Below, piece by piece: positions 1 to 11,808 of a DNA stretch of 64,000 nucleotides. How positions within the stretch are numbered: the stretch's first letter is position 1; every line of letters starts with the position of its first letter. The stretch comes from Begonia masoniana (taxonomy: Eukaryota > Streptophyta > Magnoliopsida > Cucurbitales > Begoniaceae), in assembly GCA_022432975.1 (NCBI GenBank), contig CM039514.1, positions 4,261,519 through 4,325,518 of the forward strand, read 5' to 3'. A program made the translations under genes and the position numbers. The notes beneath the pieces were generated by a model. It was not told the DNA's origin. It did no database searches and worked only from the letters and a program-made list of their open reading frames with translations.

Positions 1-898
1 TGATCAGTTGTCACCATATAAAAACCTGGCTGGGCTTGGTTATAAGCACGTTTGTTTTTAAGTACATGTACATATGTTTTATACATTTAAATTTAAAATG
101 TATGGTATTTTATTTTGAACATTTATATATTTGCGCCTAATGGGCTGATTTGTGCTTTGGCTGGTTGAGCCTTTCTAGTATCAGACTCCATGCTGCATCA
201 GCCGAACAATCAAAATAATTGGAATCAAACCTGATGATTGTGGGGGCGCATTGAGCCTTTTTGATATCAGTCTTTGATTGTATCAGACTTAGCAACCAAA
301 ACAACTAGATTCAAGTTGTATGCACCTTCTGCTGAGTAAAAGTTGCTTGTTTATATGTTGCAAAATGAGTAATAGAGTGGTGATGACATGCTAAAGGTGC
401 TTTGTCACAAGGGGCTTGGACACATCGTGCACCAACACAAGTTCAACAACAATCAATCGGATATTTTTCTTCCAAATTTAGAAGTAAGCTACAACAAACT
501 AATTATGAGATTGATATGATGTAACCCTTGGTTATCTACTCTATGAATGTTATTTTGAAGTTTTGATTCATTGAGAATTGAGAAAATGTTTGCGTGAACT
601 AGATTAATTGGATTGTGCCAATTGACGTGGAATAGCTGTGAGATGTCTATTCAGTTATTTTATGCAAATATGAATATGAAAGTGAATCCTTCTGTTGGGG
701 TTAAGACATATACTCTCGGCAAAAAAATTAATATATCCCGACCATAGTCAATGAATTGATCGGTTTTCCAATAAAGAGCCTAGTGAAGAATACTATCATG
801 CTTCCAGGGATGTCGAGTTTATCAAAGCAGATGAAGGACTTGAGTTCCTTAACAAGGTTTGTTGAAATCTCGACATTGCAGGGTTTTAGAAACCAAAA
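1..898. other. Intergenic, no gene seen
   Basis: AT-rich sequence without a supportable coding region, RNA gene or clear repeat boundary. The 3' part (from about 780) leads into the degraded transposon-like ORF at 899 and may belong to the same old element. Confidence 0.5.
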
Positions 899-1487
899 TT
901 GAAGGAATTACATGTCAAAGCTCGAGTTATTTACCACCTGATCACCCATACTATTCTTCAACAGGACGAACACAGAGATCTAGTGAGCTGCATGAATCTC
1001 TATGTCATAAATAAGTTATATAGTGGGAAACGATTCAATACAGGATTTCTGATTCCTAGTCACATGGGTAAAATTAGCAAAACATGCAATAAAAATATGT
1101 TGTATAACACATTGATTCAGAAGCTAGGTAGAAGTCAGAGAAAAGCCAAGTGATATATATGATAGAATAAAGAGGTAATTTGGTGTTCAAGGGCGACTAT
1201 GAAGCCTCCTCCATGGAAACTCCTTCTCCTTAAGGTATACATCATATTTACAATATTATCAAATAATTAAATTAACTTCCATCTAACTCCTCAAGGTACC
1301 GATCATGATGTTCACATGGAGGATGCTCTCGTGCAACGATCTTTGCCTCACGTCTTTCATTTTGGCTAGAATTGAAGAGAAGTTAGATTTTCTCATAGGT
1401 AGTGTTGAAGAGCTCTTCGTGGCTTATAGGAATCTAGATGCTAAAGTTGATGTGTTGATGAAATGGGAAGAGGAAGATGATGCGTAG
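899..1487 (+). pseudogene. Degraded plant transposon ORF fragment
   Basis: Two short coding remnants (899-1153 and 1305-1487). The first has the pattern 'YHLITHTILQQ...MNLYVINKLYSGK', which resembles the conserved block of the 'putative plant transposon protein' domain found near Athila-like retroelements. The second (ending in KWEEEDDA) has the coiled, acidic look of the tail of such proteins. The reading frame is interrupted between them. No LTRs or terminal repeats were found around it. The family call comes from remembered pattern only and is tentative. Confidence 0.35.
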
Positions 1488-2354
1488 GCATAATTTATAT
1501 TTTATAGTTTATGATTTTAGTTTATTTTGTTTCGATCTGAACAAAGTATGGTTGTAATACTTTATATTTGTGACTCTTTTTCAGTATGGTTGTAAGACTG
1601 TATATTTGGTTGGTTTTACTTTTGTAATATTTGAATATGGATTTGGTTATTATATTGAATATACAGCACTTGTTAAAGATAACAATGGGTAGTCAGAAAC
1701 GAAAGAATCTTTCTCTAATGTACAATTTTCTAAGAATTATATGAAAGAGAGGGAGAGAGATTAAAAATAGTATTACAAATAAGTATGAATACAAATATGT
1801 ACAAATAAGTACTTTAAACTTTTGGCGAAGATCTATGCTTTGCGATGTTTCTAATAAAGTGTTAAAGTTGGATGGAAGTTTTGACGGAGAAAAATGGAGG
1901 AAAATCTTGTAAAACAATGGGCCGCAAGTAGAGACTTATTTGGGCCTTGACTCGGGATGTTTTGCCACGACTTAGTGCCTGTTTTGGGGTTGATTTGGAT
2001 TTTAGACCCAAACATTTTTGGGTCATCTTAGGGCCAGTTTTGGAGCCCGAATTGGCTTCCGACGTCATTCTTGGGTTATTTTCAAGCGTTAAATTTGAGA
2101 TTGGTAATGATATTGTGATTAGGTACCGAGACTTAACATATTGGACTTCCCAGATTCTTCTTCGACTTTCAGATTAATTGAGCTTGATATTGGGTAGCCC
2201 CATTGTGAGTGAGAGGTTTATTTTTATATTCATCATTGAATTGTTTTAAAATTTTATTATTTAGATGTGTTCTCATATAAAGTGACGTGTACATTTCATG
2301 AATTGTCGATTTTATTTATGCTATATATGTATTTTCACTGGACATGTTTATTTT
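1488..2354. other. Intergenic, no gene seen
   Basis: AT-rich spacer. Short ORFs on both strands around 1860-2180 overlap each other and have no recognisable motif. From about 2340 the sequence is the unique flank that was later copied into the tandem array. Confidence 0.5.
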
Positions 2355-3644
2355 GATCATGCACATTTAATTACAGATCATTTTGGTCATGTGAATGAAG
2401 GTTGATCGACCCATGAAGAGTTCTTTTTTTTTTACGCACTTTTGACCGTTAGAAGATATGTTTGTTGTGTTAAGTAGAGTAATAGAAAAGTTGATCACGT
2501 CGTGTCCCTATGTGCAAAACCCTAAACTTAATTAGGGTCTTTATTTTTGTGACTCTAGCGTTCACCGAGTATCGCCGTTATTAAATTATATGTCTATGAC
2601 ATTGTGTCTTTAAGTTGTGAGTGGCTCTATGTAACACCCGGCATTTTTGGCCAGGAAATTATCCCTCGAATTACAGATCATGCACATTTAATTACAGATC
2701 ATTTTGGTCATGTGAATGAAGGTTGATCGACCCATGAAGAGTTCTTTTTTTTTTTACGCACTTTTGACCGTTAGAAGATATGTTTGTTGTGTTAAGTAGA
2801 GTAATAGAAAAGTTGATCACGTCGTGTCCCTATGTGCAAAACCCTAAACTTAATTAGGGTCTTTATTTTTGTGACTCTAGCGTTCACCGAGTATCGCCGT
2901 TATTAAATTATATGTCTATGACATTGTGTCTTTAAAGTTTGTGAGTGGCTCTATGTAACACCCGGCATTTTTGGCCAGGAAATTATCCCTCGAATTACAG
3001 ATCATGCACATTTAATTACAGATCATTTTGGTCATGTGAATGAAGGTTGATCGACCCATGAAGAGTTCTTTTTTTTTTAACGCACTTTTGACCGTTAGAA
3101 GATATGTTTGTTGTGTTAAGTAGAGTAATAGAAAAGTTGATCACGTCGTGTCCCTATGTGCAAAACCCTAAACTTAATTAGGGTCTTTATTTTTGTGACT
3201 CTAGCGTTCACCGAGTATCGCCGTTATTAAATTATATGTCTATGACATTGTGTCTTTAAAGTTTGTGAGTGGCTCTATGTAACACCCGGCATTTTTGGCC
3301 AGGAAATTATCCCTCGAATTACAGATCATGCACATTTAATTACAGATCATTTTGGTCATGTGAATGAAGGTTGATCGACCCATGAAGAGTTCTTTTTTTT
3401 TTACGCACTTTTGACCGTTAGAAGATATGTTTGTTGTGTTAAGTAGAGTAATAGAAAAGTTGATCACGTCGTGTCCCTATGTGCAAAACCCTAAACTTAA
3501 TTAGGGTCTTTATTTTTGTGACTCTAGCGTTCACCGAGTATCGCCGTTATTAAATTATATGTCTATGACATTGTGTCTTTAAAGTTTGTGAGTGGCTCTA
3601 TGTAACACCCGGCATTTTTGGCCAGGAAATTCTCCCTCGAATTA
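2355..3644 (+). repeat. Four-copy ~324-bp tandem array across an LTR junction
   Basis: Four near-identical units start at about 2355, 2676, 3000 and 3324 (periods 321, 324, 324). Each has about 275 bp of flank ending in 'gtggctcta', followed by the first ~45 bp of a Ty3/gypsy LTR (TGTAACACCCGGCATTTTTG...) at 2630, 2954, 3278 and 3601. Only the fourth LTR head continues into a full LTR. The units differ mainly in T-run length and in a 'ctttaa(ag)ttgtgag' indel. Each contains one telo-box-like AAACCCTAA. The array therefore formed after the LTR inserted, by duplicating flank and LTR head together. Confidence 0.95.
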
Positions 3645-5217
3645 TCCAATGGGATTAGGTTTATATTAATATAATGTATGTTTTGGTGAAATTTGTTGGG
3701 ATGTTTAGTGGAAAACTAAACCAAAGTGTAACCAAAGCATTCATTTAGTTAGAAAACCAATGGATGGGTTGTTTAGGTAGGAATTAAGAAGGTGGGAGGA
3801 AGCCAATGAATGGCTGCCATGTGTTCAACTTGTTGAACAAGATATACTCTTCCTCCTATGTGAAACCCTCATTTCTCATCTGCTTCTTTCCACTACTCTC
3901 TGTTTTCTCTCCTCCAAGCGACTGCAACTTTTCCAAAAGACTTCCATTCTCCTGTTTTCTCCAGTGAAGGTAATCATCTGCTAAAGTTAACGGGTTTGGA
4001 CAAATTAAGATGTGAGTTTTGAGGAAGTTTAGGGTTAAGGTATTTTGGAGAAAAGTCACTGTCTTTGTATGAAAACACGATGGTGTGTTTTCTAAAGGTT
4101 TAAATGGAGTTTGCTACATATTCTACTAAGTTGTTAGTTAGCATTTGCAGCTCTGTTTATTTCTTTACGTGCATGTTTTAGGTCCGTGCATAACCGAGAC
4201 GTTCAAGACTTGCAACTCTACAGCAACAGGTAAGTTCATATCCGTAGGTTGGCCCTTAAGACCCTACATCACGGAGATACTAGGTTTTCATTTCTGTCGG
4301 GTTGTTTCGGGTAGAAAAGTTAGAGTTACGTTCTGGGTTATCTATTTTTTCCTTATGTTCTGCTGTTTTATTCCTGTTGTCTGCTATTTTAAGTTCAAGC
4401 ACTGTAAATGCTCATGCATACACGATTTTCCCGAAAGACATGCAAAAGTTTTCTGTGCACGGTTTTGAAGTTAAGAAGAATAAAAATCTGACTGAAATGT
4501 TTCGGTTAAGTGTGGGACGAGGACTGGTGTTCTGCTCTGAATTTTCAATGCCTTATAGTGCACTTCTGTTACGCTTGTTCCCCTATAAGCCCCACTTTCT
4601 GACAGATAAAAAGTAATGTTCTGCACTGTCACCGTATTCTGAACGTTCATGCATAGCATATGCATCACTGCATTTTTATATGTTCTTACTGAGCTCTAGG
4701 CTCATAGTTGAACTCTCTGATGTAGGTACGGATCCCGTGGATGAGGACTTTGTGCCTCAGTCCGACGAATAGGTGGCTGGTGGCTCGAGCTTTCGGGGGT
4801 GGTTGCTGCAATCAGACAAATGTATTTCCTGTGAGAACGTATTTTCTGAAGTTATGTCAAGTTCTGTATCATCTTTTGAAGTTTTAAAACATTTGAAGTG
4901 TAGGTTCAGTTCTGTAGGGTTCAGTCTTATATTGATGTCTAAAACCTCTGTATTTGACAGTTGTATATATATTTTGAAATGCGTTGAAAACATTCTGGAA
5001 CTGCATTGAGTTTCATCTGATTAGTGCATGCATGGGTGGTCTCTGGTTTTAGAGCTATCCATGCAGATTGATTTTCTTAAACTTATGTCATGTTTTCTGT
5101 TATGTCTGAAAATCATGTTCTGAATCGGTTTTTGAGAGTCTGAAACTTTTATGCCTTCTGTTTTTATGCTCCCCGTTCATATGTCTTCCTGTTAAATGTT
5201 GTCAATTCTGCCGTTTA

Positions 5218-5500
5218 AAATCACTTCTATCGCTGCCCGTTTAAAAATCACATCCACCGCTGCCCGCTGCCCTTTTAAAATCACATCCACCGCTGCCTTT
5301 AAAAATCACATCCACCGCTGCTTTTAAAATCACTTCTACCACTGCCCGTTTAAAATCACATCCACCGCTGCCCGCTGCTCTTTAAAATCACATCTACCGT
5401 TTCGGTTTATTTACATCTACTGCCTTAGGATTCACATCCATCGCTCCAGTTTATTTACATCTACCGCCTGACGTCATCCACATCTTCCGCCTGACGTCAT
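5218..5500 (+). repeat. Short-motif repeats in LTR K
   Basis: Irregular tandem copies of 'tttaaaatcacatccaccgctgcc' type units run from 5218 to about 5400. Two TGACGTCA palindromes follow (5469-5476 and 5492-5499). The position, two thirds of the way into the LTR, matches the motif clusters in LTRs A, B, D and H. Confidence 0.75.
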
Positions 5501-6001
5501 CTGTTTTACTTCTACCGCTGTTTCTGTTGCCTCTATTTTATTCATATCTGCCGCTGTTTACTGTTCACTTTTGTTTTATTCACTTCCACCGGTGAACAGT
5601 TCATTTCTGTCTGTAGTTCACTTCCACCGGTGAACAGTTTATTTCTGTCTGTAGTTCACATCTGCCGGTGAACAGTCCACTTCTGCTGGTAATTTACTTC
5701 TCCTGCCCCCGTTCAATTACTTCTTCTGCCCTAGATCACCCGATTCCGTTATTCACTGTAGCCTTTCTTCCAGTTTATATTTCTCAATTATGTTCACTGC
5801 ATGTATCTTATCACGTTGTTCTCTGCATGCCCGTCGTCCATCCAACCTTTTATTTAAACGTTCCAAGTATTCTGATTTCTTCTGCCGTTCATTCTGTAGT
5901 CCAATTTTAATTGTTTTCCCGCTTTACTTTCAAATCCAGAGAATATTTTCTCTCTCTGTAAAGTTTAAGGGTTTGTCTTAAAGGTCCAGTCTGCTCTGTT
6001 T

Positions 6002-6004
<3 letters not shown>

Positions 6005-6059
<55 letters not shown>
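6005..6059. repeat. (AT)n microsatellite
   Basis: About 27 uninterrupted AT dinucleotides near the 3' end of solo LTR K. The length is likely polymorphic. Confidence 0.97.
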
Positions 6060-6060
<1 letters not shown>

Positions 6061-6133
6061 GTCCTGTTCTCTATTAAATGTCCCGGAGTTACGGCTCCTC
6101 AGCCCCGATCGGGTTTGGGGCCGTCACACTCTA

Positions 6134-7022
6134 TTTTAACTGTGGTTTTCATAATACATAGTAAGAGCTTATTTTATGTATGTACCACATTATAATGAAA
6201 TGTTTTTAAAATTTACTATACTTTTAGTTTATTAAAGTAGTTTTATAGAACATGTCGTACACTTGGCATATTCTTTCACATTTCTTAACTTAAATGTTGA
6301 ATATAAAATTTTACTTCTATTGAGTTTAGTCGACTCACCCTAAATGATTACCACTCTTAATTTTAGCTAATATCATCATTTTTCAGTACAAGATTAGGCT
6401 CAGGCCGCTCGGCAACCTGCACTTTATTTATTTAGTATTTTCTTTCTTGAGAGACTTTATTTACAAGGTTGGATCTTGTTATTTGCCCATGTTAGAACTC
6501 TTTAAATTTTTATTTTTATTTTGGTGCATTTGCTTTTCCCTTTATCTTGATATCACTTGTTAGATTTAGTTTTTTAGCTCAGTTAGATTGGTCCATGACT
6601 CGCTTTTATTTAAGTCTTCTGCTGCAATAATTAAGATAATTAAGTAAAGGGTTGGGCAGTTTTGTTACGTCTTGGGGCTGGGTTTTCTTTGTTCTTTCTT
6701 GGCCTACTTTTGGGATGTGGCAAAGAGAGAAAAAGAGAGGTTGGTTCAATCGCGAAAATTGTTGCGAGATTATGAGTAATAATGGAGCTGGTGAAGATGG
6801 AGACTAGAGTGGAGAATAAAAGTTGTAGAGATTACAGTGGAGATTGAAGTTGTGGAACTGTTGCATACACTAACAAACACACTACTACATTTGTTTCTAG
6901 GGATAGGATTATTAATGGTGATCGAGCAATTATGTGTTTAAAACTAACTCTTGTGAGAAAAAAAAAATTGTCATTTATGTCTTCGATTTTTCATCTCCTC
7001 ACGCATGTGTGAGTTAACAGTC
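6134..7022. other. Intergenic, no gene seen
   Basis: AT-rich spacer between solo LTR K and the TRIM. No coding region or terminal repeat can be supported. Confidence 0.5.
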
Positions 7023-7027
7023 ATTTT

Positions 7028-7346
7028 TGTTGGATATCCCACATCGGTTGTGGAAGAGGTTGGTGATCAACTTATAAGTGTGAGGGAAAGCCTCATCTCT
7101 TGAGCTAGCTTTTGGGATTGAAAAAACCCAAGATCACCTAACATTGATATCAGAGCCCGGTTTTACAACAAATCTCAGTCCATCGGGAGAAACTGAGTTG
7201 TCGTCTCTCCGATGTGTGAAGGGGGAGATTGTTGGGATATTCCACATCGGTTATAGAAGAAGTTGGTGATCAACTTATAAGTGTGAGGGAAAGCCTCATC
7301 TTTTGATCTAGTTTTTGGGATTGAGAAGGTCCAAGATCACCTAACA
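7028..7346 (+). mobile_element. TRIM (miniature LTR retrotransposon)
   Basis: Two ~116-bp direct LTRs (7028-7143 and 7230-7346), both TGTTGG...CCTAACA, surround an 86-bp core. The core starts with a primer site like the tRNA-Met type (TGATATCAGAGC, 7145-7156, one mismatch to TGGTATCAGAGC). It ends with a purine tract (GAAGGGGGAGA) just before the 3' LTR. A perfect 5-bp target duplication 'atttt' flanks it (7023-7027 and 7347-7351). There is no coding capacity, as expected for a TRIM, which moves with proteins supplied by other LTR elements. Confidence 0.93.
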
Positions 7347-7351
7347 ATTTT

Positions 7352-9907
7352 AACGACAAGAAACCATTTGCTAATCCCGAAATTGTTGTCTTGTTACCAA
7401 AAAAATAAAGTTTAAGGTATCAATTATACACACTCCGAAACTTCAAGGTCTAATTTGTTATTTACCCTACATTTGAAATTAGTTGACAGTCTAAGATAAC
7501 TGTCAAACGTTGTAGCGTTGGATTCAATCGCTTCAACGCTCCCTTTCAATTCACATAGAAACTCAACGCTGACAATAGATTGTCTTCCATAGGTAACTTT
7601 AATGTGATATCTAGTTGAAAGAATCACTCTGTCTACAAGGTGAAAATCCTCTCATGCGTCCAAAATTCCTTCCAACAATAAAGTCATTTTAGAGGATAAC
7701 AATGGCAGAATAGGTTGCCCACTTACAGTTATTCCTAAATTTTTTTTGAAACTTACACAAGGCTCTATAATTCACAACTTCATGCTTAATCGCCTCCTCT
7801 GAACTTTAATCCATACAACTAGCTCCACCAAAGACTCTTCTTGTGAATTGTGCAACACTAGTGTCATCGCCCTGAGGGAAATTTTTTATTTTTCTTCACT
7901 GAGATCCCCACTTAATGTCATTATGGAATTACCAACCTTAAACTTCATCTTCAACTTCTTTCAATTAACTTCTATATTTTCGAAAGAGTCAAGCAATTGG
8001 CATCCCCAAGAGAACATCATCATCACCCAAATTAGAGAGCAAACAATCCTTTATTACGGTCAACCCTTGCATCATCAGCACTTCCGTTATGGTTTGAAAA
8101 TTCGCACAAGTAAAATTGGTGTAAAACATGAGAATGTTGTAGTATGAAAGTAGTAATATGCATGATTTGAAGCAAAATTAATTGATTGTGCCTAAGAGTG
8201 ATTAAAAATATAAATTATTTCTTATGAATAATTTAGATATTTCGGTAACATAAAATAATAAAGGAAATCTTATGGAATTTCATGGTGATAAAGTAGACAT
8301 CTAACGAAGAAAATGACAATAAAAGTATGGAATTTGAAGCTCTATGGCTAAAGTTGGTTTTGAAGTTGCATTAAACTTATGAGACACTCAAGCACAATTT
8401 TTTATAAATACTTAGATATGGACACATAGAGTAAGAAACTAAGGATGGGGAAAAAGATTTATAAAGGCCTTATCTATGATCTCATGGGATAAAATGCGGT
8501 GATCAATTAGGTGGTGCCACATGTTTTAATTGGAAATATAAAAGATGCGTATGTTTGAAAGATTAATTAAATTAATTAATCTTTATTATTTTAGTTAATC
8601 CAATGAATATTTTTAGCTTAAATTTAATTATATTAAATTGGATTGATTAGTATAATTTATACTTAACAAATATCTTAAATCAGAATATTCTAGCGGTGAA
8701 AGGGTAAAATGGTCTTTTAACCTCAATAAATTGAGGATAAAATTGTAACTGTAGCCATGGTAAACTCCACAAGCTCTTGTATCTGAAAAAAGCTGAGAAA
8801 TTTCGTAAGAAACCTGCTGAAAAGAAAGAAGAGAAAATTGAAAGGAAACGTTAGTTTTTAAATTGTGAAATCTAAAGAGAAGTTGTAGAAGGATTGAAAA
8901 GAATCCTAAAGATAGTCCAAATCTTAAATTTTAGAACTAAACAAAGAGGTAAGTAATTTTAATCCTTTTTAGATTAGAATTTCATGTAAATTGCATGTAA
9001 TCAGCGGAGATTTAAGCATAAAAGTTGTTGAATGTGGTTTATGGATGCATTTAGTTTGAACTTGTTGAATAAATGGTTGAAATCAAATGAATTTCGATAG
9101 TTTTGGCAAGAAAAGCTTACCTTAAATTGTTACAAGACAAAAGTTGGGACACAAGTGCGAACGTCTGACATTCAAGGGGCCGGCGTTTCGAAAATGTATG
9201 CGGGGAAAAAGTGTCTCAGAATTGGGCTTTTCAAGGTTCGATGTGGACGCCCAAATGGGAAAATGTCTGGGAACAGGCTTCCGGTGTTAGATGCAGATGC
9301 TCGAATGGGTAGAAATATCTCGGGATTGAGCTTCTAGTGTTTGATGCAAACACCCGAAACTATACATTTTCAACTTTATTTTGTCAACCATTTTATCTCT
9401 ATTTTTGACATTGTTTGAGGTATGATAAGAGGAGGTACGACTAGTCACATTTGAACTCAATAGATCTCGTCAGCTATATATTGTATAACATATATAAAGC
9501 GCGATAAATAGAAGGGGAGTGACTCTAGGTCCCTCTTGGATTTCAAATTCCTAGCCTTCTAGAAGTTATGTTTCAAATACACATGCTTATTGGAAAAATG
9601 GTCAGTAAAGTGATACGTGGTTGTGTGGAACAATACGTATGATGAGTTATAACCATGCATATTCGCATTTCCTAAATATGTCGATATGGTACTTATGAAA
9701 TTCATAGCATGGATGTGTGGAAAGCAATTCATTCAATGACATCCATACTACATATCATTAAGAGATAGAGAGAAGTCTAGATTGTTTGTCTAGGTGATAA
9801 GAGTTGGTCTTATACTTATGAAGTATGATACTATAATTCTTGATTATTAGATTTACTTACTCGTCTTTTTTAGTTTAACCTTTATGGTTTTTATTTTTTA
9901 GATACTA
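7352..9907. other. Intergenic, possible degraded LTR
   Basis: No gene is supported. A degenerate ~65-bp repeat lies at about 9155-9360, with recurring 'gatgc..acgcccgaa' and 'tctcgggattgagctt' phrases separated by about 65 bp. The surrounding 8700-9900 region has a leader-like 'AGAGGTAAGTAATTTTAATCC' splice-donor pattern, seen in many plant LTRs. It could be an old solo LTR, but no ends or target duplication could be fixed. Confidence 0.35.
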
Positions 9908-9915
9908 GTGAAAAC

Positions 9916-10770
9916 TAGGCTCGGGCACGGTTGAGTTCGGGTTGGTTTTGGACCCAAGTCGAACCGAACAATTCGAGTTTCGATTCTTGGTACAGAATCG
10001 AAACCAAACCGACTTGGAGGCTATAATTGAATCAAACCGAACCGATATTATCGGCTTTGGTCGGTCCAGGTTCGTTTTTCTTAAAAACAAAAATAAATAA
10101 AAACATTGAAAAAATATTCGAATGTTACAAACCCTCTGTCGCGCTTCCGTTTTCTGCTCCATCTAAACTAAGAGGAAGGTTGTACGAGTTCCAGAGAGCA
10201 GATCGTAGAGGAAATGATATTCGAATGATATCATCCCTCTTTGTCACTTCTCTTTGGTTTTTGCAACGATAGGGCAACGATGATGAGGCAGGTGCTACAG
10301 ACAGCGTGATGGTCTTCGCAACTCAAGGCAAAACATAGCAGAGGCAGAGGCAGAGGCAGAGGCAGAGGCAGATGATCTTCGACTCTTCGCAAGGCAGAAT
10401 GACAGAGGTTCTCACTCTTCGCAAATAGTGAGGCTAGAAGGAGACGATGAATCACGAGGCTGGAAGTCACGAGGCTAGAAGGAGACGGTGTGAATCATGA
10501 TGGAGAGGAGTGTTGGAATGACATACTGGAATGACTGAATTGAAGACTAGGGAAAAACTCTCATTCGAAAAGGTTAAGGCAAAACTTTAATTCGGCTTTC
10601 GGGTGAGTGGATCGGATTTCCTTCATAACCCAAAATCGAACTAAACCCGAATGAAAATTCTCAAACCCAACCTGATAACTAAAAAAACATTGAAAAAACC
10701 AAACCGAACCGATCAGAAATGCCCGAGTCGATTTGGGACCCGTAGGTCTGTTCGATTCCACCCGCCCCTA
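9916..10770. mobile_element. Non-autonomous hAT-like element
   Basis: The ends are short imperfect inverted repeats (TAGGCTCGGGC on the left; TAGGGGCGGGT read inward from the right). They are flanked by an 8-bp target duplication with one mismatch: gtgaaaac (9908-9915) and gtgacaac (10771-10778). An 8-bp duplication is the hAT hallmark. The subterminal zones are rich in inverted GAACCGAACC / GGTTCGGTT motifs, as seen in hAT binding regions. No transposase is encoded. Confidence 0.8.
10338..10371. repeat. (GGCAGA)n hexanucleotide repeat
   Basis: Nearly six perfect tandem copies of a GCAGAG/GGCAGA hexamer lie inside the non-autonomous hAT-like element. An antisense frame reads it as alternating Leu-Pro; nothing suggests it is expressed. 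Confidence 0.9.
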
Positions 10771-11154
10771 GTGACAACTAGAAGGATAACGTCAATGCAT
10801 CTTAGTTAATAAGAGACATAACACTCATGGTAGCTTTGGGTTCGAAATTCTTAAACTTGGTGTGTGTGTGCGCGCTTGCACTTGCCTAAGTTGTGCATAT
10901 AATGGTTTTTAGGCTCACATTAAGTGGCCCAAGTGTGGTAATTAAGTTTGGTTTAACTTATGTTACAAAATAACATGTTTAATTTAATTTATGGTTTTAA
11001 TTGAAAACCATATAATAAGTAATTTTTTACATAATAATTAAAATGAAAAACTTATTTAGACCCAATTATGGTAAATCTCATGGAGAGCCTATAAAGTTCG
11101 ATTCTAATTTAAGAAGGATGCAATACAACCATATCATAATTTAATAAATATAAT

Positions 11155-11799
11155 GGGTAAAGTGTAATTTGGCCCCTACAACTAGTTGAAATGAACAATT
11201 TAAACCGTAAACTTGAATAAAGTGCAATTTGACTCCTACAACTAGGTGAAATGGGCAATTTACACTGCAAACTTAGATAATAGGCAAGAACAACCTTAAT
11301 ATATTGATAATGGACAATATGACTCCTACCGTCATAATTTCTGTCAAAAAGTAACGTTTTTTCACTTGTTTATTTTTTTTTTCCGAAATGCCCCTCACTA
11401 GACCGAACCGAACCGGACCGGTTCGGCTAATTGCATTTTAGTTTTTTTTTTTTTAATTCTATTAATCTGTTTTCTCTTTTCTAAGAAATATGATTTAAAT
11501 AAAATAAATAAATAATAGTGGAATTAGCTGAACCGGTCTGGTTCGATTCGGTCCAGTGAGGGATATTTCGTAAAAAAAAAATGAACAAGTGAAAAAATAT
11601 TATTTTTTGATGGAAAATTTGACGGTAGGTGCCATATTGCTCATTATCAATACATTAAGATTGTTCTTACCTATTATTCAAGTTTACGGTATAAATTGCC
11701 TATTTCACCTAGTTGTAGGGGCCAAATTATACTTTACCCAAGTTTACGGTGTAAATTGTCTATTTCACCTAGTTGTAGGGGCCAAATTATACTTTACCC
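11155..11799. mobile_element. Mutator-like foldback element (non-autonomous)
   Basis: A large inverted repeat: the left arm starts GGGTAAAGTGTAATTTGGCC and the right arm ends with its complement. A perfect 9-bp target duplication 'aaatataat' (11146-11154 and 11800-11808) is diagnostic for Mutator-like elements. Each arm carries two tandem ~60-bp copies of the terminal unit. The core is also palindromic: an ACCGAACCGGACCGGTTC-type block at 11402-11425 is mirrored at 11530-11560. No transposase is present. The 11589-11807 ORF is just the arm repeat translated. Confidence 0.92.
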
Positions 11800-11808
11800 A
11801 AATATAAT

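Larger units (their letters stand above)
3601..6128 (+). mobile_element. Solo LTR K (Ty3/gypsy, Tekay-like)
   Basis: It starts TGTAACACCC and ends ...CCGTCACA, flanked by a perfect 5-bp target duplication 'ctcta' (3596-3600 and 6129-6133). No second LTR, primer site or coding region is attached, so it is a solo LTR left by LTR-LTR recombination. It shares blocks with the LTRs of element A, including 'GTAAGTTCATA.CCGTAGG' near 4230, the 'GATGTAGGTAC' acceptor-like site near 4722 and a CCGCTGCCC/TGACGTCA-rich zone at 5220-5500. The ORFs inside are chance frames in repetitive sequence. Confidence 0.9.

Noticed and set aside
2515..3190. Telomeric repeat remnant
   Set aside because: Only single CCCTAAA and TTAGGGT words per unit, never in tandem, so not telomere sequence.
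2355..3644. CRISPR-like direct repeats
   Set aside because: Units are 324 bp, contiguous, without spacers, and derived from an LTR junction in a plant genome.
7028..7346. Cassandra-type TRIM with 5S rRNA promoter
   Set aside because: Overall look is similar, but no 5S-like A-box/C-box stretch could be recognised in the LTRs.
8700..9900. Old solo LTR
   Set aside because: Leader-like words and a degenerate repeat are present, but no terminal TG/CA pair with target duplication could be established.
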